Shown one piece after another: positions 1-9,489 of a stretch of 64,000 bases of DNA. Made by a program: the position numbers and the translations under genes. The stretch is from Desulfovibrio sp. (GTDB taxonomy: Bacteria > Desulfobacterota > Desulfovibrionia > Desulfovibrionales > Desulfovibrionaceae). The DNA is taken from NCBI RefSeq assembly GCF_019422935.1, contig NZ_JAHZCJ010000007.1:153021-217020 (forward strand). The letters run 5' to 3'. The notes below the pieces were generated by a model that searched no databases, had not been told where the DNA came from, and saw only the letters and a list, made by a program, of their open reading frames with translations. Within the stretch, counting starts at the first letter, position 1. Each line of letters begins with the position of its first letter.

Positions 1-4
1 GTAA

Positions 5-2680
5 ATGCTCACCGCCAAAGAAATCCGCAGCCGCTACCTCGATTTTTTCAAACGCCATCAGCATGAAATTGTCGAATCCGGCCCCATCATTCCGCCCAAC
101 GACCCCACCCTGCTGTTCACCAATGCTGGCATGGTGCAATTCAAAAAGCTCTTTCTTGGCGAGGAAAAGCGCGCATACAGCCGCGCCACCACCTGCCAGA
201 AATGTCTGCGCGTTTCGGGCAAGCACAACGACCTTGAAAACGTGGGCCGCACAGCGCGCCACCACACGTTTTTTGAAATGCTGGGCAACTTTTCTTTCGG
301 CGACTATTTCAAGCGCGAAGCCATTACCTGGGCCTGGGAGTTTGTAAGCAAGGAACTCGAACTTCCCAAGGAAAAGCTCTGGGTCACGGTGTTCCGCGAG
401 GATGACGAAGCTGCGGCCATCTGGGCCGAAGTTGCCGGGCTGCCCGCCGACCGCATTGTGCGCATGGGCGAAAAAGACAACTTCTGGACCATGGGCGATA
501 CCGGCCCCTGCGGCCCCTGTTCCGAAATCTACGTGGATCAGGGCGAAGATATGTCTTGCGGGCCGGACTGCGGCATCGGCAAGTGCGACTGCGACCGGTT
601 CCTTGAAATCTGGAACCTCGTGTTCACCCAGTTTGACCAGTCTGCCGATGGTACTCGCGTGGCACTTGCCAATCCGAACATTGATACGGGCATGGGCCTT
701 GAACGCATGGCCGCCGTTGCCCAGGGCAAGCGCTCCAACTTTGACTGCGACCTGTTTCAGGAAATCATCCAGTACGCCGCCTCGCTTGCCAATGTGAGCT
801 ACAGCTTCAGCGCGCCCGACACCAACGATGTGGATACGGCCCTGCGCGTCATTGCCGACCACAGCCGCTCGGCGGCCTTCCTTGTGGCTGGCGGCGTGCT
901 GCCCTCCAACGAGGGCCGGGGCTATGTGCTGCGCCGCTTGATCCGCCGCGCCCTGCGCTTTGCCACGCTCATTGGCGTGAACGAACCCTTCATGTACAAG
1001 GTGGCCCGCAAGGTTACGGAAGTGATGGGCGACGCCTATCCCGAGCTGACCGAGCATGCCGACTTTATCGCCCGCGCCGTGCATGAGGAAGAACAGCGCT
1101 TCTCCCTCACCCTGCAAAAGGGTCTGGAACTGCTGGACGAAGAACTGGCGACCCTCAAGGCCGCCGGGCAGACGCAGATTCCCGGTGAATTCTGCTTCAA
1201 GCTGTACGACACTTACGGCTTCCCGCTCGACATCGTGACCGACGTTGCCGAAAAGCGCGGCTTCACCGCTGACGCCAAGGGCTTTGAAAAGCACATGGGC
1301 GAACAGCGCAAGCGCGCCCGTGAGCATCAGAAAAAAGGCGGCCTGCTGGGTCAGGCTGACGGCGTAAACGTGTTCAAACCCCTGCTGGACGCTGGCGTAA
1401 CCAGCACCTTTGTGGGTTATGAGCGCCTGACTGAAACCAGCCCCCTGACCCTGCTGCTCAATGCCGCTGGCGAAGAAGTGGCCGACCTCGGCGAGGGCGA
1501 TACCGGCTACGCCATTACCGCTGCCACGCCTTTTTACGGCGAGGGCGGCGGCCAGGCTGGCGATATGGGCACGCTGGCGAGCACCTCCGGCGAGGCGCGA
1601 GTGCTGACCACCCACAAACCTGCCCCCACCCTGCTGGTACATGAGATTGAAGTGACCAAGGGCGAACTGCACAAGGGCGGCGAGGCCACCCTCAAAGTGG
1701 ACGCCGACCAGCGCAAATCCACGGCCCGCAACCACACCTGCACCCACCTGCTGCACGCCGCCCTGCGCCGCGCGCTGGGCACCCATGTGAAGCAGGCCGG
1801 TTCTCTGGTTGACCCGCACCGCCTGCGTTTTGACTTTTCGCACATTGCGGCCCTCACGCCCGAAGAACTGGCGGCGGTGGAGCGCGACGTGAACCGCGCC
1901 ATCATGGCCGACCAGCCTGTGGCCGCAAGGGAAATGCCCGTGGCCGAAGCCATGGCAACCGGAGCAATGGCCCTGTTTGGCGAAAAATATGGCGATATTG
2001 TGCGCGTGCTCACAGTTTCCGGCGCGGAAAAAGGCGAACCTGAATCCGTGGAACTGTGCGGCGGCACACACCTTGAACGCACAGGCGAGGCCGGGGCCTT
2101 CATGATCGTTTCCGAGAGCGGCGTGGCCGCCGGCACGCGGCGCATTGAGGCCGTAACCGGCTGGAACGCCTATGCCCAGGCTGTTGAGCAGCGCGCGGAA
2201 CTTGCCGCGCTTTCGGGCATACTCAAGGCGCGCCCCGGCCAGTTGGCCGAACGCGTGACCGCCCTGCAAGGCGATGTGAAAAAGCTGCGCAAGGCCTCGG
2301 AAAAGGCCGCCGCCGCTCCTGCCACCGGGGCCGATCTGGCCGCCCGCGCGCAGGACGTCAACGGAGTGCGCATGCTGGCCGCCAAACTTGATAATGTTCC
2401 TGTGAAAGCCCTGCGCGAAGTCATGGACGATGTGCGCTCGCGCCTTACCGACAATGCCGTTGTCTGCCTGGCAACGGCCGAAGACGGCAAGGTTGGGCTT
2501 TTGCTTTACGTTTCCAAAGACCTGCACGGAAAATTCACTGCTCCTGCGCTTATCAAGGACGTTGCCGCTCCCTGCGGCGGCTCCGGCGGCGGCAGACCCG
2601 ACCTGGCCCAGGCGGGCGGCACAAAGGCCGATGGCATTGACGAGGCCTTTGCCGTGCTGAAACAACGCATCGAACAATAA
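5..2680 (+). CDS. alaS: Alanyl-tRNA synthetase
   Basis: Charges tRNA-Ala with alanine in the cytoplasm and clears mischarged Ser/Gly-tRNA-Ala. The 891-residue product has the usual full length for bacterial AlaRS (about 875). The N-terminal class II core carries the conserved block around [21 protein letters not shown]. The editing domain shows the zinc-site motifs [12 protein letters not shown] and [13 protein letters not shown]. The C-terminal C-Ala (DHHA1-like) domain ends with the glycine-rich [15 protein letters not shown]. The start lies 4 bases inside the window, so its promoter and ribosome site are not visible. ahbC begins only 10 bases after the stop, so read-through into the heme genes is likely. 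Identification is secure. Confidence 0.98.
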   Translation: MLTAKEIRSRYLDFFKRHQHEIVESGPIIPPNDPTLLFTNAGMVQFKKLFLGEEKRAYSRATTCQKCLRVSGKHNDLENVGRTARHHTFFEMLGNFSFGDYFKREAITWAWEFVSKELELPKEKLWVTVFREDDEAAAIWAEVAGLPADRIVRMGEKDNFWTMGDTGPCGPCSEIYVDQGEDMSCGPDCGIGKCDCDRFLEIWNLVFTQFDQSADGTRVALANPNIDTGMGLERMAAVAQGKRSNFDCDLFQEIIQYAASLANVSYSFSAPDTNDVDTALRVIADHSRSAAFLVAGGVLPSNEGRGYVLRRLIRRALRFATLIGVNEPFMYKVARKVTEVMGDAYPELTEHADFIARAVHEEEQRFSLTLQKGLELLDEELATLKAAGQTQIPGEFCFKLYDTYGFPLDIVTDVAEKRGFTADAKGFEKHMGEQRKRAREHQKKGGLLGQADGVNVFKPLLDAGVTSTFVGYERLTETSPLTLLLNAAGEEVADLGEGDTGYAITAATPFYGEGGGQAGDMGTLASTSGEARVLTTHKPAPTLLVHEIEVTKGELHKGGEATLKVDADQRKSTARNHTCTHLLHAALRRALGTHVKQAGSLVDPHRLRFDFSHIAALTPEELAAVERDVNRAIMADQPVAAREMPVAEAMATGAMALFGEKYGDIVRVLTVSGAEKGEPESVELCGGTHLERTGEAGAFMIVSESGVAAGTRRIEAVTGWNAYAQAVEQRAELAALSGILKARPGQLAERVTALQGDVKKLRKASEKAAAAPATGADLAARAQDVNGVRMLAAKLDNVPVKALREVMDDVRSRLTDNAVVCLATAEDGKVGLLLYVSKDLHGKFTAPALIKDVAAPCGGSGGGRPDLAQAGGTKADGIDEAFAVLKQRIEQ

Positions 2681-2690
2681 GGACAAGGCC

Positions 2691-3875
2691 ATGATAGGCA
2701 TTTCCAAGCTGTATTGCGGACAGGTCGAGCCTTCCGACGCCCTGCGTTACGGACGCGAATCTGGCAAGCTGCCCTCGCACCTGTTGCAGTTCTCCAAAGA
2801 TAAGAAGCCCGTTGTGGTCTGGAACATGACCCAGCGCTGCAACCTTAAATGCGTGCATTGCTACGCCCACGCCATTGAGGTTGACGGCTCGGACGATATC
2901 AATACCGAGCAGGCCAAGACCATGATCGATGATCTGGCGGCCTACGGCGCGCCGGTCATGCTGTTCTCTGGCGGCGAACCGCTGGTGCGCAAGGATCTTG
3001 TGGAACTTGCCAGCCACGCCACCTCCAAGGGCATGCGCGCGGTTATTTCCACCAACGGCACGCTCATTACCAAGGAAAAGGCCCGCGAACTCAAGGAAGT
3101 GGGACTTTCCTACGTTGGCATTTCGCTGGACGGCATGGAAGCAGTGCACGACAAGTTTCGCGGCGTGCCCGGTGCTTTCAAAAAAGCGCTCGAAGGCATT
3201 GCCAACTGTCAGGCCGAAGGCCTCAAGGTGGGCCTGCGCTTTACCATCAACAAGCGCAACGTGTCTGAAATTCCCGGTATCTTCCGCCTGCTCAAGGATC
3301 TGGAAGTGCCCCGCGCCTGCTTCTACCATCTGGTGTACTCTGGCCGTGGTTCCGAACTGATCAAGGAAGATCTGGATCACGCCGAAACCCGCCACGTGCT
3401 CGATCTTATCATGGACGAAACCCGCGCCCTTTTTGACGCCGGCAAGCCCAAGGAAATCCTCACTGTCGACAACCACGCCGACGGCCCCTATGTGTGGATG
3501 CGCATGAAGCGCGAAGATCCCAAGCGTGCCGAAGAAGTGTTTGAACTCTTGCAGTATAACGAGGGCAACAGCTCTGGTCGCGGTATCGGCTGTATTTCGT
3601 GGGACGGCAAGGTTCACGCCGACCAGTTCTGGCGCGACCACACCTTTGGCAACGTGCTGGAACGCCCCTTCTCGCAGATTTGGGACGACCCGCAGATCGA
3701 ACTGCTGCACAAGCTCAAGGACAAAAAGACCCACGTCAAGGGCCGTTGCGCCAAGTGCCAGTTCCTGAACATCTGCGGCGGCAACTTCCGCGCCCGCGCC
3801 GAAGCCTATTACGGCGACGAATGGGCTCAGGATCCTGCCTGCTATCTGACGGATGAGGAAATCGGCATCAAGTAG
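2691..3875 (+). CDS. ahbC: AhbC, radical SAM 12,18-didecarboxysiroheme deacetylase
   Basis: In the alternative heme pathway AhbC removes the two acetate side chains of 12,18-didecarboxysiroheme to give iron-coproporphyrin III. The 394-residue protein has the radical SAM cluster motif CNLKCVHC (C50, C54, C57), the SAM-site segments FSGGEPL and STNGTLI, and a C-terminal SPASM-like cysteine set (GCISWDGKV, then GRCAKCQFLNICGG). A ribosome site (AAGGACAAGG) precedes the ATG. The following hemB and ahbD support the heme role over the related NirJ of heme d1 synthesis, because no nir genes are seen. AhbC and AhbD are paralogues; this one lacks the His-rich N-terminus of the downstream copy. The split AhbC/AhbD assignment rests on gene order and overall sequence pattern. 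Confidence 0.88.
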   Translation: MIGISKLYCGQVEPSDALRYGRESGKLPSHLLQFSKDKKPVVVWNMTQRCNLKCVHCYAHAIEVDGSDDINTEQAKTMIDDLAAYGAPVMLFSGGEPLVRKDLVELASHATSKGMRAVISTNGTLITKEKARELKEVGLSYVGISLDGMEAVHDKFRGVPGAFKKALEGIANCQAEGLKVGLRFTINKRNVSEIPGIFRLLKDLEVPRACFYHLVYSGRGSELIKEDLDHAETRHVLDLIMDETRALFDAGKPKEILTVDNHADGPYVWMRMKREDPKRAEEVFELLQYNEGNSSGRGIGCISWDGKVHADQFWRDHTFGNVLERPFSQIWDDPQIELLHKLKDKKTHVKGRCAKCQFLNICGGNFRARAEAYYGDEWAQDPACYLTDEEIGIK

Positions 3876-3916
3876 CGCTCCGGCGCGGCCCTTTTTCCGC
3901 TGAATGTGCAAGCATG

Positions 3917-3974
3917 GCGGCGCGCCCCGGTCGTAGCCCGCTACGTTCCGCCCAGGCGCGCCGCTTGTTTTTTA
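3917..3974 (+). terminator. Intrinsic terminator or attenuator between ahbC and hemB
   Basis: A perfect 10-base inverted repeat (GCGGCGCGCC at 3917-3926 with GGCGCGCCGC at 3955-3964) encloses an inner hairpin (CGTAGC/GCTACG) and is followed directly by a T-rich tail (TTGTTTTTTAT). This is a strong intrinsic-terminator shape inside the heme cluster. It would separate alaS-ahbC from hemB-ahbD or set their ratio. The rest of the 275-base gap (3876-4150) has no gene, only a small hairpin (CGCTGT/ACAGCG near 4020-4040). Confidence 0.7.
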
Positions 3975-4150
3975 TCCGGACACAAGGGCATACTGACACT
4001 GCGCAAAGCGCCCTGCAGCCGCTGTGCAAACAGCGACAGTGACGGATGCCGCGTCTTTGCCATACATAACATCAACTGCATCACCGGCAGCATTGCCGCA
4101 CAGGCTGGCCAAACACCGACCTGCAACACGCAGAATAAAGGACAACAGCC

Positions 4151-5137
4151 ATGACCACATTTCATAGAGGCCGCCGCCTTCGCGCCACTCCCGAAATCCG
4201 CACCATCATGCGTGAAACCCCTCCTGTGCTTGTTGAAGATCTTATTCAGCCCTACTTTGTCGTTGAAACAGACGACAAGGGCTTTCGTAAAGAAATAAGC
4301 TCCATGCCCGGCCAGTTCCAGCTCAGCCTTGCCGAGCTGGAAAAACAGGTGGAAAAGGCCGTGGATACGGGCCTGAAATCCGTCATTCTTTTCGCCATCC
4401 CCGCGCACAAGGACGAAAAAGCTTCTGGTGCCTACGCTGAAGACGGCATCGTGCAGGAAGCCGTACGCCTGCTCAAGCACCGCTGGCCAAAGCTGTTCGT
4501 TATTACTGACGTCTGCCTGTGCGAATACATGAGCCACGGGCATTGCGGCATACTCATGCCTGACGGCGAAGTGCTCAACGACGCTACCCTGCCCCTGCTT
4601 GCAAAAACTGCGGTAAGCCATGCGGCTGCAGGCGCGGACATGGTGGCCCCCTCCGACATGATGGATGGCCGGGTGGCCGCCATCCGCGAGGCGCTGGACG
4701 AAGGCGACCTTACGGCAACGCCCATCATGTCCTATGCCGTCAAATATGCCTCAGCCTACTACGGCCCCTTCCGCGAAGCGGCGGAAAATACCCCGGCCAG
4801 CGGCGACCGTAAATCCTATCAGATGGACCCGGCCAACGCCCGCGAAGCCCTGCTTGAGGCCTTTGCCGACCTTGAAGAAGGCGCGGACGCCCTGATTGTG
4901 AAGCCCGCCGGGCCTTACAGCGACATCATCCGCACCGTGCGCGACAATACAAGCGTGCCCCTGTGCGCCTATCAGGTGAGCGGCGAGTACTCCATGATCC
5001 GCGCGGCTGGCCTCAACGGCTGGATTGACGAGCGCGCCGTCATGCTGGAATCCCTCACGGGCCTGAAACGCGCCGGGGCGGATATGATCATCACCTACTT
5101 TACAGAAACCATCCTGCGCGAAGGACTGGCACGATAA
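4151..5137 (+). CDS. hemB: Porphobilinogen synthase (delta-aminolevulinate dehydratase)
   Basis: Condenses two 5-aminolevulinate molecules to porphobilinogen, the shared early step for siroheme, heme and cobalamin. The 328-residue protein has both Schiff-base lysines in their motifs (K198 in SYAVKYASAYYGPF and K251 in DALIVKPA). It also has the three-cysteine zinc site DVCLCEYMSHGHCG (C122, C124, C132), which marks the zinc-dependent type. AAAGGA lies before the ATG. The stop overlaps the start of ahbD by one base (TAATG), so the two are translationally coupled. Lying between two Ahb enzymes, it shows the pathway being supplied and used from one locus. Confidence 0.97.
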   Translation: MTTFHRGRRLRATPEIRTIMRETPPVLVEDLIQPYFVVETDDKGFRKEISSMPGQFQLSLAELEKQVEKAVDTGLKSVILFAIPAHKDEKASGAYAEDGIVQEAVRLLKHRWPKLFVITDVCLCEYMSHGHCGILMPDGEVLNDATLPLLAKTAVSHAAAGADMVAPSDMMDGRVAAIREALDEGDLTATPIMSYAVKYASAYYGPFREAAENTPASGDRKSYQMDPANAREALLEAFADLEEGADALIVKPAGPYSDIIRTVRDNTSVPLCAYQVSGEYSMIRAAGLNGWIDERAVMLESLTGLKRAGADMIITYFTETILREGLAR

Positions 5138-6342
5138 TGAGCAATCATCCTCACAACATGGGGCACCCCGGCGGCCATCCGGGCGGGCATCCGGGCGGAC
5201 ACCCCGCAGGCGCTGCGGGCAATCCTTCCTCCGGGCATCCCGACGGCATATCAGCCCCTCTGCGCACTCTTGAGGACGGTAGCCCCGCCTGTCGCCTCAT
5301 CGCCTGGGAAGTTACCCGCTCCTGCAACCTGGCCTGCAAGCACTGCCGTGCCGAAGCCCACACGGAGCCGTACCCCGGCGAGCTTTCTACGGAAGAAGCC
5401 AAGGCCCTCATCGATACATTCCCGCAGGTGGGCAAGCCCATCATCATCTTTACCGGCGGCGACCCCATGATGCGGGCCGACGTGTACGAGCTGGTGGCCT
5501 ATGCCCACAGCAAGGGCCTGCCCTGCGCCTTTTCGCCCAACGGCACCCTCATAACCCCCGAAAACGCGCAAAAAATCAAGGATGCTGGGGTCAACCGCTG
5601 CTCCATTTCCATTGACGGGCCGGACGCCGCCAGTCATGACAGCTTCCGGGGCGTACCCGGCGCGTTTGAAGCTTCGCTGCGCGGCATCGAATACCTCAAA
5701 TCCGTGGGCGTGCCCTTTCAGATCAACACCACGGTAACGCGCAACAATCTGAGCAGCTTCAAAAAAATATTCGAACTGTGCGAGCGCATCGGCGCAGCCG
5801 CATGGCACATCTTTTTGCTGGTGCCCATGGGCCGCGCCTCCGGCCTGGCCGATCAGGTCATCACCGCGCAGGAATATGAAGACGTGCTGCACTGGCTGTA
5901 TGATTTCCGCAAGAGCACCAACATGCACCTCAAGGCAACCTGCGCGCCGCACTACTACCGCATCATGCGCCAGCGCGCCAAGGAGGAGGGCATCAGCGTT
6001 ACACCCGAAACCTTCGGCATGGACGCGCTCACGCGCGGCTGCCTTGGCGGCACGGGCTTCTGCTTTATCAGCCACGTGGGGCAGGTGCAGCCTTGCGGCT
6101 ACCTTGAACTGAACTGCGGCAACGTGCGCGAAACGCCCTTTCCACAAATATGGCGCGAGAGCAAATACTTTTTGCAGTTCCGCGACCAGTCCTGTTACAC
6201 GGGCAAGTGCGGCGTGTGCGAATACCACAAGGTCTGCGGCGGCTGCCGCGCCCGCGCCCACAGCATGGACGGTGACCACATGGGTGAAGAACCTCTGTGC
6301 ACCTATATTCCGGCCAAACTGCGCCGCAAGGAAAACCCCTGA
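5137..6342 (+). CDS. ahbD: AhbD, radical SAM heme synthase with His-rich N-terminus
   Basis: AhbD oxidatively decarboxylates the two propionates of iron-coproporphyrin III to the vinyl groups of heme b, the last step of the Ahb route. The 401-residue protein has the radical SAM motif CNLACKHC (C63, C67, C70), FTGGDPM and SPNGTLI. A cysteine-rich C-terminal SPASM region (CGYLELNCG, GKCGVCEYHKVCGGC) should bind an auxiliary 4Fe-4S cluster. Residues 1-36 are unusual: rich in His, Pro and Gly with repeated GHPG units, a possible metal- or heme-binding tail. The start overlaps the hemB stop (TAATG), which argues for this long N-terminus being translated. A later start would remove the repeats; the first clear family residues begin near residue 50. 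Confidence 0.87.
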   Translation: MSNHPHNMGHPGGHPGGHPGGHPAGAAGNPSSGHPDGISAPLRTLEDGSPACRLIAWEVTRSCNLACKHCRAEAHTEPYPGELSTEEAKALIDTFPQVGKPIIIFTGGDPMMRADVYELVAYAHSKGLPCAFSPNGTLITPENAQKIKDAGVNRCSISIDGPDAASHDSFRGVPGAFEASLRGIEYLKSVGVPFQINTTVTRNNLSSFKKIFELCERIGAAAWHIFLLVPMGRASGLADQVITAQEYEDVLHWLYDFRKSTNMHLKATCAPHYYRIMRQRAKEEGISVTPETFGMDALTRGCLGGTGFCFISHVGQVQPCGYLELNCGNVRETPFPQIWRESKYFLQFRDQSCYTGKCGVCEYHKVCGGCRARAHSMDGDHMGEEPLCTYIPAKLRRKENP

Positions 6343-6359
6343 GCCACACGAGGAACGCC

Positions 6360-6866
6360 ATGACGCAGCCCACGGCCCACGCGGCCACCCCTGCCACCAC
6401 AGAAACGCTGATGGACAGCGTTGACCGCCAGCTGCTGGATATCATCCAGACAGGCTTTCCCCTCACCCCGCGCCCTTATGCAGATTTGGGCCAGATGCTC
6501 GGCATCGGTGAGGAAGAAGCGCTCGAGCGTGTGCGCGGTCTCAAGGCCCGCAAGATCATCCGCCGTCTGGGGGCCAACTTCCAGTCGGCCAAGCTGGGCT
6601 TTGTGTCCACCCTGTGCGCCGCCAAGGTGCCGGACGACAAGATGGACGAGTTTGTGGCGCGGGTAAACGCCTGCCCCGGAGTGACGCACAACTATCTGCG
6701 CGAGCATGTCTACAACATCTGGTTCACACTTATCAGCCCCTCGAGAGAAGAAAGCCAAGCCACGCTTGATGCCCTCACCGAGGCCACCGGCATTGCCATT
6801 CTTAATTTGCCTGCCACCAAACTGTATAAAATCCGTGTGGATTTTCGCATGGATGCAGACGCCTGA
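6360..6866 (+). CDS. Siroheme decarboxylase subunit (AhbA/AhbB family)
   Basis: AhbA and AhbB form a heterodimer that decarboxylates siroheme to 12,18-didecarboxysiroheme. The fold derives from Lrp/AsnC regulators, and annotation as an AsnC-type regulator is a common error. The 168-residue product has the expected N-terminal winged helix (DRQLLDIIQTGFPLTPRPYA, then RRLGANFQSAKLGF), the ligand-binding half with HNYLREHVYNIWFT, and the family end LPATKLYKIRVDF. I cannot tell subunit A from B. Only one subunit is in the window, so its partner must lie elsewhere. The start at 6360 is preferred over an in-frame upstream ATG inside ahbD because AGGA lies just before it. It ends the hemB-ahbD unit, before a strong terminator. 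Confidence 0.85.
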   Translation: MTQPTAHAATPATTETLMDSVDRQLLDIIQTGFPLTPRPYADLGQMLGIGEEEALERVRGLKARKIIRRLGANFQSAKLGFVSTLCAAKVPDDKMDEFVARVNACPGVTHNYLREHVYNIWFTLISPSREESQATLDALTEATGIAILNLPATKLYKIRVDFRMDADA

Positions 6867-6890
6867 AAGAATGCTGCCCGCTAAAAACAG

Positions 6891-6930
6891 AGCCGGTGCT
6901 TTCGATTGTTCCGAAAGCACCGGCTTTTTT
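6891..6930. terminator. Bidirectional intrinsic terminator after the heme cluster
   Basis: A perfect 14-base stem (AGCCGGTGCTTTCG at 6891-6904 with its complement at 6912-6925), a 7-base loop and six T residues. It lies between the convergent siroheme decarboxylase gene (+) and the methyltransferase (-). A short A run on the other side may let it serve both strands. Confidence 0.9.
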
Positions 6931-6947
6931 ATGGATGGAGTTGCTGA

Positions 6948-7721
6948 TTACCGCGCCATGAGCGCAAACACGCCCCAACCAAGATATTCCCTCGCATACT
7001 TGGCATAGCGCTTTGGCTCGTTGGTCAATTGGCTGCGAATTTCTTGGGCAAAATCGTCATCCGGATTCGCCTCAAGCCAGCGCCGCATGGTCAGCCACTT
7101 GGCAGCTTCGTATCTGTCCCAGCCATCCTGATTTGCCAGAACCATTTCCACAACATCATAGCCAAGATCGCCAAAGGATTCGATGAGCTCTGGCAGCATG
7201 AGAAAGTCGGCAATGGCAGTTGCGCCACAGCCCTGGGCAGCGTCTTCCGTGGCCGGCAGGTGCAGCCAATATGGCTCGCCAATGAGGATTACCCCGCCGG
7301 GGCACAGGCTTTGCCTCAAAAGCCCAATGGTGCCCGCAACGCCGCCGCCTATCCATGTGGCCCCAACGCAGGCGGCCAGATCAACCTTTTCAGCCGCAAC
7401 GTAGCCTGCGGCGTCAGCGTGGATAAATTCCACCTGACCAGCAACGCCCAACTCTTGCGCGCGGAGCCGTGCCTGCCCGCAAAACAGCGGGCTCATGTCT
7501 ATGCCAATGCCTGTAATGCCGTAATCTCGCGCCCATGTGCAGAGCATTTCGCCCGAGCCGCTGCCAAGGTCGAGCACACGGGTTCCCGGTTTGAGACGCA
7601 ACGCAGCCCCAAGGGTCGCAAGCTTTTCTGAAGTATACGGATTATGGATGCGGTGTTCGCTTTCCGTAATGGTGAAAATACGGGGGATGTCCAGCACTGT
7701 AAGCTCCTTGTTGTATTTCAT
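6948..7721 (-). CDS. Class I SAM-dependent methyltransferase, substrate unknown
   Basis: A 257-residue soluble enzyme with the Rossmann SAM-binding motif I VLDLGSGSGEML, then GIGIDMS (acidic end of strand 2) and FIHADAAGY (adenine contact). The motif IV region reads DLAACVGATWIGGG. The rest is not specific enough to name the methyl acceptor. The chosen ATG (7721) begins MKYNKEL. An in-frame ATG 22 codons upstream would add an unmatched N-terminus, and neither start has a strong ribosome site. It is a single gene, convergent with the heme cluster. A perfect inverted repeat (TTTGCA TAT TGCAAA, 7760-7774) lies just upstream and may be an operator. Confidence 0.8.
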   Translation of the reverse strand: MKYNKELTVLDIPRIFTITESEHRIHNPYTSEKLATLGAALRLKPGTRVLDLGSGSGEMLCTWARDYGITGIGIDMSPLFCGQARLRAQELGVAGQVEFIHADAAGYVAAEKVDLAACVGATWIGGGVAGTIGLLRQSLCPGGVILIGEPYWLHLPATEDAAQGCGATAIADFLMLPELIESFGDLGYDVVEMVLANQDGWDRYEAAKWLTMRRWLEANPDDDFAQEIRSQLTNEPKRYAKYAREYLGWGVFALMAR

Positions 7722-8251
7722 GTCGCTCTGGATATGGAGTGCTATACGCCAATAGTTAATTTGCATATTGCAAAAAATCAAAGGCATTTCATTCCATTTT
7801 CATGGTCAAGACATGCGTGTAGCCATTCATTGCGCGCCCACCATGCACAAGCATATTATGCAATACCGATGACAAGAGCATTCTACTTGTCATTTCAGAA
7901 ATGAATAATCGCAAACCATCGATTATACATAAATCAGGCAAGAACTACCAGGCTAGACAATGAATTGCATGTTACCCAAGCATGTCCGGCAATGGAGAGG
8001 GAGTAAGAGCCGACCTAACGGGCCAACGCAATATCAAGCAAAAATCGCGCAAAGCGGGGAGGCACTGCCCGCTTGCCATAACTGCCCATCTTTAGTACAC
8101 AAGCATTGCGTTGTTCCATTTAGTAAATCTCTAAACTTTTTCTCGTGGCTTTCCTCAACACATACGCCCGCGACCCCACGGCCCAGCCGTTGCAGCCGCG
8201 TAGCGCAGCGCACTTGAGGCTTGACGTCCAGCCAACGCATAAGGACTGTGC
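7722..8251. other. Intergenic region between divergent genes, no gene seen
   Basis: About 530 bases between the divergent methyltransferase (-) and carboxypeptidase (+) genes. The half near the methyltransferase is AT-rich and holds the dyad TTTGCA-TAT-TGCAAA (7760-7774). No open frame here has a convincing ribosome site or family pattern. The last bases before the carboxypeptidase hold its AAGGA ribosome site. Confidence 0.5.
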
Positions 8252-9394
8252 ATGACCAGCACCCGTCGTTTTTGCCTGCCGCTCCGCACGCTCTTTGCTA
8301 TCGCCGCCCTGCTTTGTGCAGCTCTTCTGTCACACCCAGGCGCTGCTGTTTCGGCCCCAGCCGTTCCGCCGCAAAGTTCCCTTGGCGTTTGCTCCGCCAT
8401 TTTATACGACCTTGACCGCGACGCCATACTTTTTGAGCAAAATGCCGACCAGCGCATTCCCCCTGCCTCGCTGACCAAGATCATGTCCATGTTTCTTGCC
8501 ATGGATCAGATCAACTCAGGCCTGGCTCGCATTGACAATACCACCATGATCAGCCGTAACGCGGCCCGCACCGGCGGCTCACGCATGGGCCTCAACGAAA
8601 ACGAGCAGGTTACGCTTGAGCAGCTCCTCACGGGCATGGCTGTTTCTTCCGGCAACGACGCCAGCACGGCAATGGCCGAATATGTGGGCGGCTCCGTACC
8701 CGCGTTCATCAACATGATGAACGCCAAGGCCCGCGATCTGGGCATGCGCGACAGTTACTTTGTCAATCCGCATGGCCTCCCGGCCAAGGGGCAGTACACT
8801 ACCGCTCGCGACATGCTGACCCTTGCCCGCGCCTATCTGCATGCCTACCCCGATGCGCTACGCTTCCATAACACCCATGTTCTGAACTACCGGGGCCGTG
8901 TCACCTGGAACAAGAATCCCTTGCTTGGGCAGTACCCTGGCGCGGACGGCCTTAAAACCGGCTGGATCAACGCCTCGGGCTACAACCTGGTTTTCACGGC
9001 ACTCAAGGGGGACAAACGCCTGCTGGCCGTTATTATGGGCGCGCCCGATTCGCAAATTCGCAGCATTGAGGCCTTCCGCCTGCTGGATGCCGGTTTTGAG
9101 GTATGCAGCAGCGAGGCTCCCACAGTTGTGGCCGCTCTGGACACCCTGCCGCGCGAAAAATATCACCCCGACATCCGCAAAAATGCCCGCGAAGCATACC
9201 ACCAGTTTGCCGGAAACGACCGGGGCGAAGGTGCCCAGACCGTACACCGCGCCAAGGCAACCAACCACAGCAAGCAGGCCAAGGCGACCAAGACGGCCAA
9301 GAGCAAAAAGAAGAACGTGGAAAAAGTCGCCCGTCAGCGCGGTAACGACAATGACGGGCAGGCAGCCCGCCGCGTTGCCAACAACGCCAGCTAA
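8252..9394 (+). CDS. Serine-type D-Ala-D-Ala carboxypeptidase (peptidase S11)
   Basis: Trims the terminal D-Ala of peptidoglycan stem peptides in the periplasm. The 380-residue precursor starts with a signal peptide (basic MTSTRR, hydrophobic stretch to about residue 35). It carries the three penicillin-binding motifs: SxxK at S73-K76 (ASLTK), SGN at 133-135, and KTG at 235-237. The usual PBP5 C-terminal beta domain and amphipathic anchor are not evident. Instead residues from about 325 on form a strongly basic tail rich in Lys, Ala and Arg, which could bind cell-wall polymer or membrane. AAGGA stands 7 bases before the ATG. Monocistronic, closed by its own terminator. Confidence 0.93.
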   Translation: MTSTRRFCLPLRTLFAIAALLCAALLSHPGAAVSAPAVPPQSSLGVCSAILYDLDRDAILFEQNADQRIPPASLTKIMSMFLAMDQINSGLARIDNTTMISRNAARTGGSRMGLNENEQVTLEQLLTGMAVSSGNDASTAMAEYVGGSVPAFINMMNAKARDLGMRDSYFVNPHGLPAKGQYTTARDMLTLARAYLHAYPDALRFHNTHVLNYRGRVTWNKNPLLGQYPGADGLKTGWINASGYNLVFTALKGDKRLLAVIMGAPDSQIRSIEAFRLLDAGFEVCSSEAPTVVAALDTLPREKYHPDIRKNAREAYHQFAGNDRGEGAQTVHRAKATNHSKQAKATKTAKSKKKNVEKVARQRGNDNDGQAARRVANNAS

Positions 9395-9421
9395 AAGAAA
9401 GGCGCTCAGCTGGAAATTTTG

Positions 9422-9459
9422 AAGGCCCGTGAACTACAAAGGTTCACGGGCCTTTCTTA
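9422..9459 (+). terminator. Terminator of the carboxypeptidase gene
   Basis: A perfect 13-base stem (AAGGCCCGTGAAC at 9422-9434 with its complement at 9442-9454), a 7-base loop and the tail TTTCTT. It lies 28 bases after the stop and may also end the convergent SDR transcript. Confidence 0.85.
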
Positions 9460-9489
9460 TAAAACCGCAGAAAGGAAAGACGTCCCACA

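Noticed and set aside
2553..3911. 452-codon minus-strand frame across alaS and ahbC
   Set aside because: Covers two well-identified genes in the opposite sense and shows no domain.
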